From: Neoechinorhynchus agilis
Taxonomy: Eukaryota > Acanthocephala
Length of the DNA stretch: 64,000 nucleotides
Assembly: GCA_051530055.1 (NCBI GenBank)
Contig: CM121341.1
Coordinates: forward strand, 12,090,001 to 12,154,000
Direction: 5' to 3'
This document shows, piece after piece, positions 1 to 12,426 of this stretch (its first letter is position 1; every line of letters begins with the position of its first letter). The notes beneath the pieces were generated by a model. That model saw only the letters and a program-made list of their open reading frames with translations, had not been told where the DNA came from and searched no databases. The position numbers were made by a program, and so were the translations under genes.

Positions 1-700
1 AAAAGTTGCCATGGATAAAAGTAAATACGTTAAATTGCACTTCGTTCTCTCTATTTCGGGACTGATACAAGGGTCTTTTCTGATTTATTATTCACGTCAA
101 TGATTGGAACTTTCCTAGTATGAGATTGGTGATTTTGTACAATTAGCCGTGAGCAGTCGAAGAGCAAGGAACAATATATTCATTTTTGGAGCCGAGGTTG
201 AAATATGAAGCTAGAGATAACAATGAAGCCTATAATTTGCGCTTAAATTTTTGCATAAATTAACAGAGGCCTTGAAGCATCAATTTTTTATGTTTGCATT
301 ATTTCCTGATTTACTAGTAAATTAGAAAGACTATTTTTCTTCTGATTAGTGTATAAGTTAAGTAATTGGCGTCTAGTAGCGAAAAATCATAATTTTTGTC
401 AAATCGGAATCGAAATAAAAAGTTTGAAAACGTCAACGATATTCTGATACCAACTTATGGCAGCGGTTTTCAAAAAATTCAAACTTGGATGTTTAAATGT
501 TGAGCAGATAGATGCAGTCTTATCATAAATTTGGGAAGAACATTTGGCACATTGCAGCAAGACCTTAATTTGTCCGCAATAGAAAACGAATAATTTTAAA
601 GGGTTTATATCTTGGAATCCCTGGAGGTGCAGCCAGTGCAGCGAAAGGGAGGAAGATACGAAAATATAAAGAATTAGCAAGGCCCACTATTTTGTCCCCT
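1..700. other. AT-rich sequence, no gene recognised
   Basis: I see no coding exon with recognisable protein content and no RNA gene here. The open frames are short and of low-complexity composition. Confidence 0.4.
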
Positions 701-734
701 TCGGAGTAGAGACGTGTGGAGCGCCTGGCAGCTC

Positions 735-905
735 GGCACTTACCCCGCTCTAGGATCTCTCGAAGAAATTGAGAGAAACGACCGGCGACGCACGAGCAGG
801 TGTATTCCTGCGACAAAATATCTCGCTAGCAGTACAACGGGGCAATGCTGCCAGCGTGATAGTGACAGCCGAGGAAGGAGAGATGCTTTAATTCGGCGGA
901 CGGTG
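735..905 (+). mobile_element. LINE C-terminal fragment
   Basis: This stretch is about 85-90% identical by eye to 31118-31290. In the shared frame both encode a peptide with the core VFLRQNISLAVQRGNAAS. I associate that type of peptide with the C-terminal end of a group of non-LTR retrotransposon RT proteins, the same group as the relics at 53.3 and 55.9 kb. That assignment is from memory of the family. The fragment is short and broken, and its flanks do not match the rest of a LINE. Confidence 0.45.
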
Positions 906-1184
906 GTGATTGCACGTTTTGTACTTTATGTTATTTTTTCCCAAAGTTCCACTGCAGTAACCATAAATATCAATTTAAGAACATTTCCATTAAATCGTCG
1001 CCGAAATTTGCATGCGCTCAATACATGGGCAATCAAAGTCAAAACAGATACGGTATTATACAGGAGGCTTCGATTCTGCATACCATTAAGTACGAATTAC
1101 GATCACAGAGGTTATTGGATGGATGTGATAGATGGAAGATTTATTAAAAGTTCTATTTAACAAGATGTAAACATGCACGACTAT

Positions 1185-1530
1185 CTCGGTCTACGCAACC
1201 CTGATCCCTTCCCGAATTTGATTTCTTCTGAACTGAAACATGTTCTAGACTCCATCAATAAAAACTTCTGCCCTCAGTAAAATTACAACCATAGCTCCAC
1301 CTCGGACTTCACTCAAATTATCACTCCCACAACTGGCACTTCTGTCAGCTTTCCAATATTCTCCTTAGTTTCGTTATATGAAGTCCTCCAACATCTCGAG
1401 AAATTACCTCAAAATAGGTCCCTCAATCCGAAATCATCAACTGAACTCCTAGCTGCATCATCCCCGAACTCACAGACTCTCTGACCCTAATTATAAATCG
1501 CAAGTTTTTATACACCGAATCATCGAAAAG
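1185..1530 (+). mobile_element. LINE fragment (region just before the RT core) leading into the satellite
   Basis: The stretch is closely similar to 38670-38960, where it follows an endonuclease-like segment. One frame reads SLYEVLQHLEKLPQNRSLNP, which resembles the pre-RT motif of CR1/Jockey-type LINEs (an EV..L..LP.NKS.GPD-like block). It runs without a break into the first unit of the 225-bp array, so the array appears to have grown inside this LINE copy. The copy contains stops and is not functional. Confidence 0.6.
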
Positions 1531-4500
1531 TGTTTTAAATCTCGCCTTCTTCCACTTCTTAGCAATATTTTATCGCCCCTACCATTCGGCTTTTCGCACA
1601 AATCTTCTGCATCCGATGCCCTACTTTGCATTTTAACACGCTCCTACGCAACCTTGACAATAATCCCTCTCACGTCAACCGTCACATTCAACTGGACTAT
1701 AGTGATCCTCCTTCAAAAAAATGAACATCGGATTTCCACCGAATCATCGAAAAGTGTTTTAAATCTCGCCTTCTTCCACTTAGCAATATTTTATCGCCCT
1801 TACCATTCGGCTTTTCGCACAAATCTTCTGCATCCGATGCCCTACTTTGCATTTTTAACACGCTCCTACGCAACCTTGACAATAATCACTCTCACGTCAA
1901 CCGTCACATTCAACTGGACTATAGTGATCCTTCTTCAAAAAATGAACATCGGATTTCCACCGAATCATCGAAAAGTGTTTTAAATCTCGCCTTCTTCAAC
2001 TTCTTAGCAATATTTTATCGCCCCTACCATTCGGCTTTTCGCACAAATCTTCTGCATCCGATGCCCTACTTTGCATTTTTAACACGCTCCTACGCAAGCT
2101 TGACAATAATCCTCTCACGTCAATCACATTCAACTGGACTACTATAGTGATCCTTCTTCAAAAAAATGAACATCGGATTTCCACCGAATCATCGAAAAGT
2201 GTTTTAAATCTCGCCTTCTTCCACTTCTTAGCAATATTTTATCGCCCCTACCATTCGGCTTTTCGCACAAATTTTCTGCATCGGATGCCCTGCTTTGCAT
2301 TTTTAACACGCTCCTACGCAACCTTGACAATAATCCCTCTCACGTCTACCGTCACATTCAGCTGGACTATAGTGATCCTTCTTCAAAAAAATGAACATCG
2401 GATTTCCACCGAATCATCGAAAAGTGTTTTAAATCTCGCCTTCTTCCACTTCTTAGCAATATTTTATCGCCCCTACCATTCGGCTTTTCGCACAAATCTT
2501 CTGCATCCGATGCCCTACTTTGCATTTTTAGCACGCTCCTACGCAACCTTGACAATTATCCCTCTCACGTCAACCGTCACATTCAAATGGACTATAGTGA
2601 TCCTTCTTCAAAAAAATGAACATCGGATTTCCACCGAATCATCGAAAAGTGTTTTAAATCTCGCCTTCTTCCACTTCTTAGCAATATTTTATCGCCCCTA
2701 CCATTCGGCTTTTCGCACAAATCTTCTGCATCCGATGCCTTACTCTGCATTTTTAACACGCTCCTACGCAACCTTGACAATAATCCCTCTCACGTCAACC
2801 GTCACATTCAACTGGACTATTGTGATCCTCCTTTAAAAAAATGAACATCGGATTTCCACCGAATCATCGAAAAGTGTTTTAAATATCGCCTTATTCCACT
2901 TCTTAGCAATATTTTATCGCCCCTACCATTCGGCTTTTCGCACAAATTTTCTGCATCCGATGCCCTACTTTGCATTTTTAACACGCTCCTACGCAACCTT
3001 GACAATAATCCCTCTCACGTCAACCGTCACATTCAACTGGACTATATATCCTTCTTCAAAAAAAAACATCGGATTTCCACCGAATCATCGAAAAGTGTTT
3101 TAAATCTCGGCTCTCTTCCACTTCTTAGCAATATTTTATCGCCCCTACCATTCGGCTTTTCGCACAAATCTTCTGATGCCCTACTTTTAACACGCTCCTA
3201 CGCAACCTTGACAATAATCCCTCTCACGTCAACCGTCACATTCAACTGGACTATAGTGATCCTTCTTCAAAAAAATGAACATCGGATTTCCACCGAATCA
3301 TCGAAAAGTGTTTTAAATCTCGCCTTCTTCCACTTGTTAGCAATATTTTTATCGCCCCTACCATTCGGCTTTTCGCACAAATTTTCTGCATCGGATGCCC
3401 TACTTTGCATTTTTAACACGCTCCTACGCAACCTTGACAATAATCCCTCTAACGTCAACCGTCACATTCAACTGGACTATAGTGATCCTCCTTCAAAAAA
3501 ATGAACATCGGATTTCCACCGAATCATCGAAAAGTGTTTTAAATCTCGCCTTCTTCCACTTAGCAATATTTTATCGCCCCTACCATTCGGCTTTTCGCAC
3601 AAATCTTCTGCAACCGATGCCCTATTTTGCATTTTTAACACGCTCCTACGCAACCTTGACAATAATCCCCTCTCACGTCAACCGTCACATTCAACTGGAC
3701 TATAGTGATCCTTCTTCAAAAATGAACATCGGATTTCCACCGAATCATCGAAAAGTGTTTTAAATCTCGCCTTCTTCCACTTCTTAGCAATATTTTATCG
3801 CCCCTACCATTCGGCTTTTCGCACAAATCTTCTGCATCCGATGCCCTACTTTGCATTTTTAACACGCTCCTACGCAACCTTGACAATAATCCGTCTCACG
3901 TCAACCGTCACATTCAACTGGACTATAGTGATCCTTCTTCAAAAAAATGAACATCGCATTTCCACCGAATCATCGAAAAGTGTTTTAAATCTCGCCTTCT
4001 TCCACTTCTTAGCAATATTTTATCGCCCCTACCATTCGGCTTTTCGCACAAATTTTCTGCATCCGATGCCCTACTTTTCATTTTTAACACACACCTACGC
4101 AACCTTGACAATAATCCCTCTCACGTTAACCGTCACATTAAACTGGACTATAGTGATCCTTCTTCAAAAAAATGAACATCGGATTTCCACGGAATCATCG
4201 AAAAGTGTTTTAAATCTCGCCTTCTTCCACTTCTTAGCAATATTTTATCGCCCCTACCATTCGGCTTTTCGCACAAATCTTCTGCATCCGATGCCCTACT
4301 TTGCATTTTTAACACGCTCCTACGCAAGCTTGACAATAATCCCTCTCACGTCAACCGTCACATTCAACTGGACTATAGTGATCCTTCTTCAAAAAATGAA
4401 CATCGGATTTCCACCGAATCATCGAAAAGTGTTTTAAATCTCGCCTTCTTCCACTTCTTAGCAATATTTTATCGCCCCTACCATTCGGCTTTTCGCACAA

Positions 4501-6726
4501 ATTTTCTGCATCGGATGCCCTACTTTGAATTTTTAACACGCTCCTACGCAACCTTGACAATAATCCCTCTCACGTCTACCGTCACATTCAGCTGGACTAT
4601 AGTGATCCTTCTTCAAAAAAATGAACATCGGATTTCCACCGAATCATCGAAAAGTGTTTTAAATCTCGCCTTCTTCCACTTCTCAGCAATATTTTATCGC
4701 CCCTACCATTCGGCTTTTCGCACAAATCTTCTGCATCCGATGCCCTACTTTGCATTTTTAGCACGCTCCTACGCAACCTTGACAATTATCCCTCTCACGT
4801 CAACCGTCACATTCAAATGGACTATAGTGATCCTTCTTCAAAAAAATGAACATCGGATTTCCACCGAATCATCGAAAAGTGTTTTAAATCTCGCCTTCTT
4901 CCACTTCTTAGCAATATTTTATCGCCCCTACCATTCGGCTTTTCGCACAAATCTTCTGCATCCGATGCCCTACTTTTCATTTTTAACACGCTCCTACGCA
5001 ACCTTGACAATAATCCCTCTCACGTCAACCGTCACATTCAACTGGACTATTGTGATCCTCCTTTAATAAAATGAACATCGGATTACCACCGAATCATCGA
5101 AAAGTGTTTTAAATATCGCCTTCTTCCACTTCTTAGCAATATTTTATCGCCCCTACCATTCGGCTTTTCGCACAAATTTTCTGCATCGGATGCCCTACTT
5201 TGCATTTTTAACACGCTCCTACGCAACCTTGACACAATAATCCCTCTCACGTCAACCGTCACATTCAACTGGACTATAGTGATCCTTCTTCAAAAAAATG
5301 AACATCGGATTTCCACCGAATCATCGAAAAGTGTTTTAAATCTCGCCTCTTCTTCCACTTCTTAGCAATATTTTATCGCCCCTACCATTCGGCTTTTCGC
5401 ACAAATCTTCTGCATCCGATGCCCTACTTTGCATTTAACACGCTCCTACGCAACCTTGACAATAATCCCTCTCACGTCAACCGTCACATTCAACTGGACT
5501 ATAGTGATCCTTCTTCAAAAAAATGAACATCGGATTTCCACCGAATCATCGAAAAGTGTTTTAAATCTCGCCTTTTTCCACTTCTTAGCAATATTTTATC
5601 GCCCCTACCATTCGGCTTTTCGCACAAATCTTCTGCATCCGATGCCCTACTTTGCATTTTTAACACGCTCCTACGCAACCTTGACAATAATCCTTCACGT
5701 CAACCGTCACATTCAACTGGACTATAGTGATCCTCCTTCAAAAAAATGAACATCGGATTTCCACCGAATCATCGAAAAGTGTTTTAAATCTCGCCTTCTT
5801 CCACTTAGCTATATTTTATCGCCCCTACCATTCGGCTTTTCGCACAAATCTTCTGCATCCGATGCCCTACTTTGCATTTTTATCACGCTCCTACGCAACC
5901 TTGACAATAATCCCTCTCACGTCAACCGTCACATTCAACTGGACTATAGTGATCCTTCTTCAAAAAAATGAACATCGGATTTCCACCGAATCATCGAAAA
6001 GTGTTTTAAATCTCGCCTTCTTCCACTTCTTAGCAATATTTTATCGCCCCTACCATTCGGCTTTTCGCACAAATCTTCTGCATCCGATGCCCTACTTTGC
6101 ATTTTTAACACGCTCCTACGCAACCTTGACAATAATCCGTCTCACGTCAACCGTCACATTCAACTGGACTATAGTGATCCTTCTTCAAAAAAATGAACAT
6201 CGTATTTCCACCGAATCATCGAAAAGTGTTTTAAATCTCGCCTTCTTCCAGTTCTTAGCAATATTTTATCACCCCTACAATTCGGCTTTTCGCACAAATT
6301 TTCTGCATCCGATGCCCTACTTTGAATTTTTAACACGCTCCTACGCAACCTTGACAATAATCCCTCTCACGTCAACCGTCACATTCAGTTGGACTATAGT
6401 GATCCTTCTTCAAATGAACATCGGATTTTCACCGAATCATCGAAAAGTTTTTAAATCTCGCCTTCTTCCACTTCTTAACAATATTTTATCACCCCTACCA
6501 TTCGGCTTTTCGCACAAATCTTCTGCATCCGATGCCCTACTTTGCATTTTTAACACGCTCCTACGCAACCTTGACAATAATCCCTCTCACGTCAATCGTT
6601 CACATTCAACTAGACTATAGTGATCCTTCTTCAAAAAAATGAACATCGGATTTCCACCGAATCATCGAAAAGTGTTTTAAATCTCGCCTTCTTCCACTTC
6701 TTACAATATTTTATCGCCCCCCCCCA

Positions 6727-6763
<37 letters not shown>

Positions 6764-9700
6764 CTTTTCGCACAAATCTTCTGCATCCGATGCCCTACTT
6801 TGCATTTTTAACACGCTCCTACGCAAGCTTGACAATAATACCTCTCACGTCAACCGTCACATTAAACTGGACTACTATAGTGATCCTTCTTCAAAAAAAT
6901 GAACATCGGATTTCCACCGAATCATCGAAAAGTGTTTTAAATCTCGCCTTCTTCCACTTCTTAGCAATATTTTATCGCCCCTACCATTCGGCTATTCGCA
7001 CAAATCTTCTGCATCCGATGCCCTACTTTGCATTTTTAACACGCTCCTACGCAACCTTGACAATAATCCCTCTCACGTCAACCGTCACATTCAACTGGAC
7101 TATAGTGATCCTCCTTCAAAAAAATGAACATCGGATTTCCACCGAATCATCGAAAAGTGTTTTAAATCTCGCCTTCTTCCACTTCTTAGCAATATTTTAT
7201 CGCCCCTACCATTCGGCTTTTCGCACAAATTTCTCTGCATCGGATGCCCTACTTTGCATTTTTAACACGCTCCTACGCAACCTTGACTAATCCCTCTCAC
7301 GTCAAACGTCACATTCAACTGGACTATAGTGATCCTTCTTCAAAATGAACATCGGATTTCCACCGAATCATCGAAAAATGTTTTAAATCTCGCTTCTTCC
7401 ACTTCCACTTCTTAGCAATATTTTAATGCCCCTACCATTCGGCTTTTCGCACAAATCTTCTGCATCCGATGCCCTACTTTGCATTTTTAACACGCTCCTA
7501 CGCAAGATTGACAATAATCCCTCTCACGTCAACCGTCACATCCAACTGGACTACTATAGTGATCCTTCTTCAAAAAAATGAACATCGGATTTCCACCGAA
7601 TCATCGAAAAGTGTTTTAAATCTCGCCTTCTTCCACTTCTTAGCAATATTTTATCGCCCCTACTATTCGGCTTTTCGCACAAATTTTCTGCATCCGATGC
7701 CCTACTTTGCATTTTAAACACGCTCCTACGCAACCTTGACAATAATCCCTCTCACGTCAACCGTCACATTCAACTGGACTATAGTGATCCTCCTTCAAAA
7801 AAATGAACATCGGATTTCCACCGAATCATCGAAAAGTGTTTTAAATCTCGCCTTCTTCCACTTAGCAATAATTTATCGCCCCTACCATTCGGCTTTTCGC
7901 ACAAATCTTCTGCATCCGATGCCCTACTTCCACTTCTTAGCAATATTTTATCGCCCCTACCATTTCGGCTTTTCGCTCAAATTTTCTGCATCGGATGCCC
8001 TACTTTGCATTTTTAACACGCCTACGCAACCTTGACAATAATCACTCTCACGTCAACCGTCACATTCAACTGGACTATAGTGATCCTTCTTCAAAAAAAT
8101 GAACATCGGATTTCCACCGAATCATCGAAAAGTTTTTTAAATCTCGCCTTCTTCCACTTCTTAACAATATTTTATCGCCCCTACCATTCGGCTTTACGCA
8201 CAAATCTTCTGCATCCGATGCCCTACTTTGCATTTTTAACACGCTCCTACGCAACCTTGACAATAATCCCTCTCACGTCAACCGTCACATTCAACTAGAC
8301 TATAGTGATCCTTCTTCAAAAAAATGAACATCGGATTTCCACCGAATCATCGAATAGTGTTTTAAATCTCGCCTTCTTCCACTTCTTAGCAATATTTTAT
8401 CGCCCCTACCATTCGGCTTTTCGCACAAATCTTCTGCATCCGATGCCCTACTTGCATTTTTAACACGCTCCTACGCAACCTTGACAATAATCCCTCTCAC
8501 GTCAACCGTCACATTCAACTGACTATAGTGATCCTCCTTCAAAAAATGAACATAGGATTTCCACCGAATCATCGAAATGTGTTAAATCTCGCCTTCTTCC
8601 ACTTCTTAGCAATATTTTATCGCCCCTACCATTCGGCTTTTTGCACAAATTTTCTGCATCCGATGCCCTACTTTGCATTTTTAACACGCTCCTACGCAAC
8701 CTTGACAATAATACCTCTCACGTCAACCGTCACATTCAACTGGACTATAGTGATCCTTCTTCAAAAAATGAACATCGGATTTCCACCGAATCATCGAAAA
8801 GTGTTTTAAATCTCGCCTTCTTCCACTTCTTAGCAATATTTTATCGCCCCTACCATTCGGCTTTTTTCACAAATCTTCTGCATCGATGCCCTACTTTGCA
8901 TTTTTAACACGCTCCTACGCAAGCTTGACAATAATACCTCTCACGTCAACTGTCACATTCAACTTGACTACTATAGCGATCCTTCTTCAAAAAATGAACA
9001 TCGGATTTCCACCGAATCATCGAAAAGTGTTTTAAATCTCGCCTTCTTCCACTTCTTAGCAATATTTTATCGCCCCTACCATTCGGCTTTTTTCACAAAT
9101 CTTCTGCATCCGATGCCCTACTTTGCATTTTTAACACGCTCCTACGCAACCTTGGACAATCCCTCTCACGTCAAATCATCACATTCAACTGGACTATAGT
9201 GATCCTCCTTCAAAAAAATGAACATCGGATTTCCACCGAATCATCGAAAAGTGTTTTAAATCTCGCCTTCTTCCACTTCTTAGCAATATTTTATCGCCCC
9301 TACCATTCGGCTTTTCGCACAAATTTTCTGCATCGGATGCCCTACTTTGCATTTTTAACACCCTCCTACGCAACCTTGACAATGATCACTCTCACGTCAA
9401 CCGTCACATTCAACTGGACTATAGTGATCCTTCTTCAAAAAAATGAACATCGGATTTCCACCGAATCATCGAAAAGTGTTTTAAATCTCGCCTTCTTCCA
9501 CTTCTTAGCAATATTTTATCGCCCCTACCATTCGGCTTTTCGCACAAATCTTCTGCATCCGATGCCCTACTTTTCATTTTTAACACGCTCCTACGCAAGC
9601 TTGACAATAATCCCTCTCACGTCAACCGTCACATTCAACTGGACTACTATAGTGATCCTTCTTCAAAAAAATGAACATCGGATTTCCACCGAATCATCGA

Positions 9701-11968
9701 AAGGTGTTTTAAATCTCGCCTTCTTCCACTTCTTGGCAATATTTTATCGCCCCTACCATTCGGCTTTTCGCACAAATCTTCTGCATCCGATGCCCTACTT
9801 TGCATTTTTAACACGCTCCTACGCAACCTTGACAATAATCACTCTCACGTCAACCGTCACATTCAACTGGACTATAGTGATCCTCCTTCAAAAAAATGAA
9901 CATCGGATTTCCACCGAATCATCGAAAAGTGTTTTAAATCTCGCCTTCTTCCACTTAGCAATAATTTATCGCCCCTACCATTCGGCTTTTCGCACAAATC
10001 TTCTGCATCCGATGCCCTACTTCCACTTCTTAGCAATATTTTATCGCCCCTACCATTCGGCTTTTCGCACAAATTTTCTGCATCGGATGCCCTACTTTGC
10101 ATTTTTAACACGCTCCTACGCAACCTTGACAATAATCCCTCTCACGTCAACCGTCACATTCAACTAGACTATAGTGATCCTTCTTCAAAAAAATGAACAT
10201 CGGATTTCCACCGAATCATCGAAAAGTGTTTTAAATCTCGCCTTCTTCCACTTCTTAGCAATATTTTATCGCCCCTACCATTCGGCTTTTCGCACAAATT
10301 TTCTGCATCCGATGCCCTACTTTGCATTTTTAACACGCTCCTACGCAACCTTGACAATAATCCCTCTCACGTCAACCGTCACATTCAGTTGGACTATAGT
10401 GATCCTTCTTCAAAAAAATGAACATCGGATTTCCACCGAATCATCGAAAAGTTTTTTAAATCTCGCCTTCTTTCCACTTCTTAGCAATATTTTATCGCCC
10501 CTACCATTCGGCTTTTCGCACAAATTTTCTGCATCGGATGCCCTACTTTGCATTTTTAACACGCTCCTACGCAACCTTGACAATAATCCCTCTCACGTCA
10601 ACCGTCACATTCAACTAGACTATAGTGATCCTTCTTCAAAAAAATGAACATCGGATTTCCACCGAATCATCGAAAAGTGTTTTAAATCTCGCCTTCTTCC
10701 ACTTCTTAGCAATATTTTATCGCCCCTACCATTCGGCTTTTCGCACAAATTTTCTGCATCCGATGCCCTACTTTGCATTTTTAACACGCTCCTACGCAAC
10801 CTTGACAATAATCCCTCTCACGTCAACCGTCACATTCAGTTGGACTATAGTGATCCTTCTTCAAAAAAATGAACATCGGATTTCCACCGAATCATCGAAA
10901 AGTTTTTTAAATCTCGCCTTCTTCCACTTCTTAACAATATTTTATCGCCCCTACCATTCGGCTTTTCGCACAAATCTTCTGCATCCGATGCCCTACTTTG
11001 CATTTTTAACACGCTCCTACGCAACCTTGACAATAATCCCTCTCACGTCAACCGTCACATTCAACGGGACTATAGTGATCCTTCTTCAAAAAAATGAACA
11101 TCGGATTTCCACCGAATCATCGAAAAGTGTTTTAAATCTCGCCTTCTTCCACTTCTTAGCAATATTTTATCGCCCCTACCATTCGGCTTTTCGCACAAAC
11201 CTTCTGCATCCGATGCCCTACTTTGCATTTTTTACACGCTCCTACGCAACCTTGACAATAATCCCTCTCACGTCAACCGTCACATTCAACTGGACTATAG
11301 TGATCCTCCTTCAAAAAAATGAACGTCGGATTTCCACCGAATCATCGAAAAGTGTTTTAAATCTCGCCTTCTTCCACTTAGCAATATTTTATCGCCCCTA
11401 CCATTCGGCTTTTCGCACAAATTTTCTGCATCCGATGCCCTACTTTGCATTTTTAACACGCTCCTACGCAACCTTGACAATAATCCCTCTCACGTCAACC
11501 GTCACATTCAACTGGACTATAGTGATCCTTCTTCAAAAAAATGAACATCGGATTTCCACCGAATCATCGAAAAGTGTTTTAAATCTCGCCTTCTTCCACT
11601 TCTTAGCAATATTTTATCGCCCCTACCATTCGGCTTTTCGCACAAATTTTCTGCATCGGATGCCCTACTTTGCATTTTTAACACGCTCCTACGCAACCTT
11701 GACAATAATCCCTCTCACGTCAACCGTCACATTCAACTGGACTATAGTTATCCTCCTTCAAAAAAATGAACATCGGATTTCCACCGAATCATCGAAAAGT
11801 GTTTTAAATCTCGCCTTCTTCCACTTCTTAGCAATATTTTATCGCCCCTACCATTCGGCTTTTCGCACAAATCTTCTGCATCCGATGCCCTACTTTGCAT
11901 TTTTAACACGCTTCTACGCAACCTTGACAATAATCCCTCTCACGTCAACCGTCACATTCAACTGGACA
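1505..11968 (+). repeat. 225-bp tandem array, ~46 units, derived from a LINE reverse transcriptase segment
   Basis: Head-to-tail units of about 225 bp (anchors such as ATCATCGAAAAGTGTTTTAA recur every 222-228 bp) run from about 1.5 to 11.97 kb. One plus-strand frame of the unit reads HRIIEKCFKSRLLPLLSNIL, then PFGFSHKSSASDALL, then HIQLDYSD. This matches the block order of a LINE RT up to motif A (QxGFRxGRSTxDAL, then LDxSxAFD). Because 225 is divisible by 3, other frames stay open across many units and give long spurious ORFs (up to 462 codons) and repeated 62-codon ORFs on the other strand. Variants (ACTACT insertion, missing TCT, G/C substitutions) recur in the same order, showing higher-order duplication. 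Confidence 0.9.
6716..6763. repeat. Poly-C / poly-G block inside the 225-bp array
   Basis: A run of C, then AATT, then 34 consecutive G residues (6730-6763) replaces about 30 bp of one array unit. The flanking unit sequence resumes afterwards. It may be a real G-tract or a sequencing/assembly artefact. Confidence 0.85.
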
Positions 11969-12426
11969 CTTATCGAAAGCATTAAAATGCGTGGACCATT
12001 CACTCTTTCTTAGGGCCTGCTGCGAATTTGGTCTCAACTCGTGGCAGATCCGATGGCTCGATTCTTAACTTCACAATCGCAAACAATGCATTCACCGCTG
12101 ATCTACCTCCATGATCATCAAATCCCTCACGAAAAATGAACGGAAGATTCGGTTTCGAGCGGTAATCCATATAACGACCCGTCAAGTTTTCTATGCCCTC
12201 TCGCAACATCAACAATTTTCTCTCTGTGTGATCATCAGCTCTCGGTACTGCGAATGCATTCCTTTCGAAATCAAAACGCGGTCGAGATCGCGAGACACAC
12301 TAAGGTTCACAACTAGGCGGTGCATTAGCCTCTGCAGCAACCAGACGTTCCCCATCACGAACAGCTTTTACCCGTAGTTGGTACGCTAAGCGCGCGACTG
12401 GTCCGGTTACACCGCAAGCAGCCTCA
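11969..12426. other. Junction between satellite and PLE, no gene recognised
   Basis: Between the last 225-bp unit and the PLE reading frame lies sequence I cannot assign. A minus-strand open frame (12000-12215) has protein-like composition (REGIENLTGRYMDYRSKPN), but no family is recognised and it has no clear start. It may be a decayed 5' part of an element. Confidence 0.3.

Noticed and set aside
2142-11930. About 30 near-identical 62-codon minus-strand ORFs and long plus-strand ORFs in the array
   Set aside because: They are frame by-products of the 225-bp unit, lack ATG starts in most cases, and differ from the RT-like frame. Not listed as genes.
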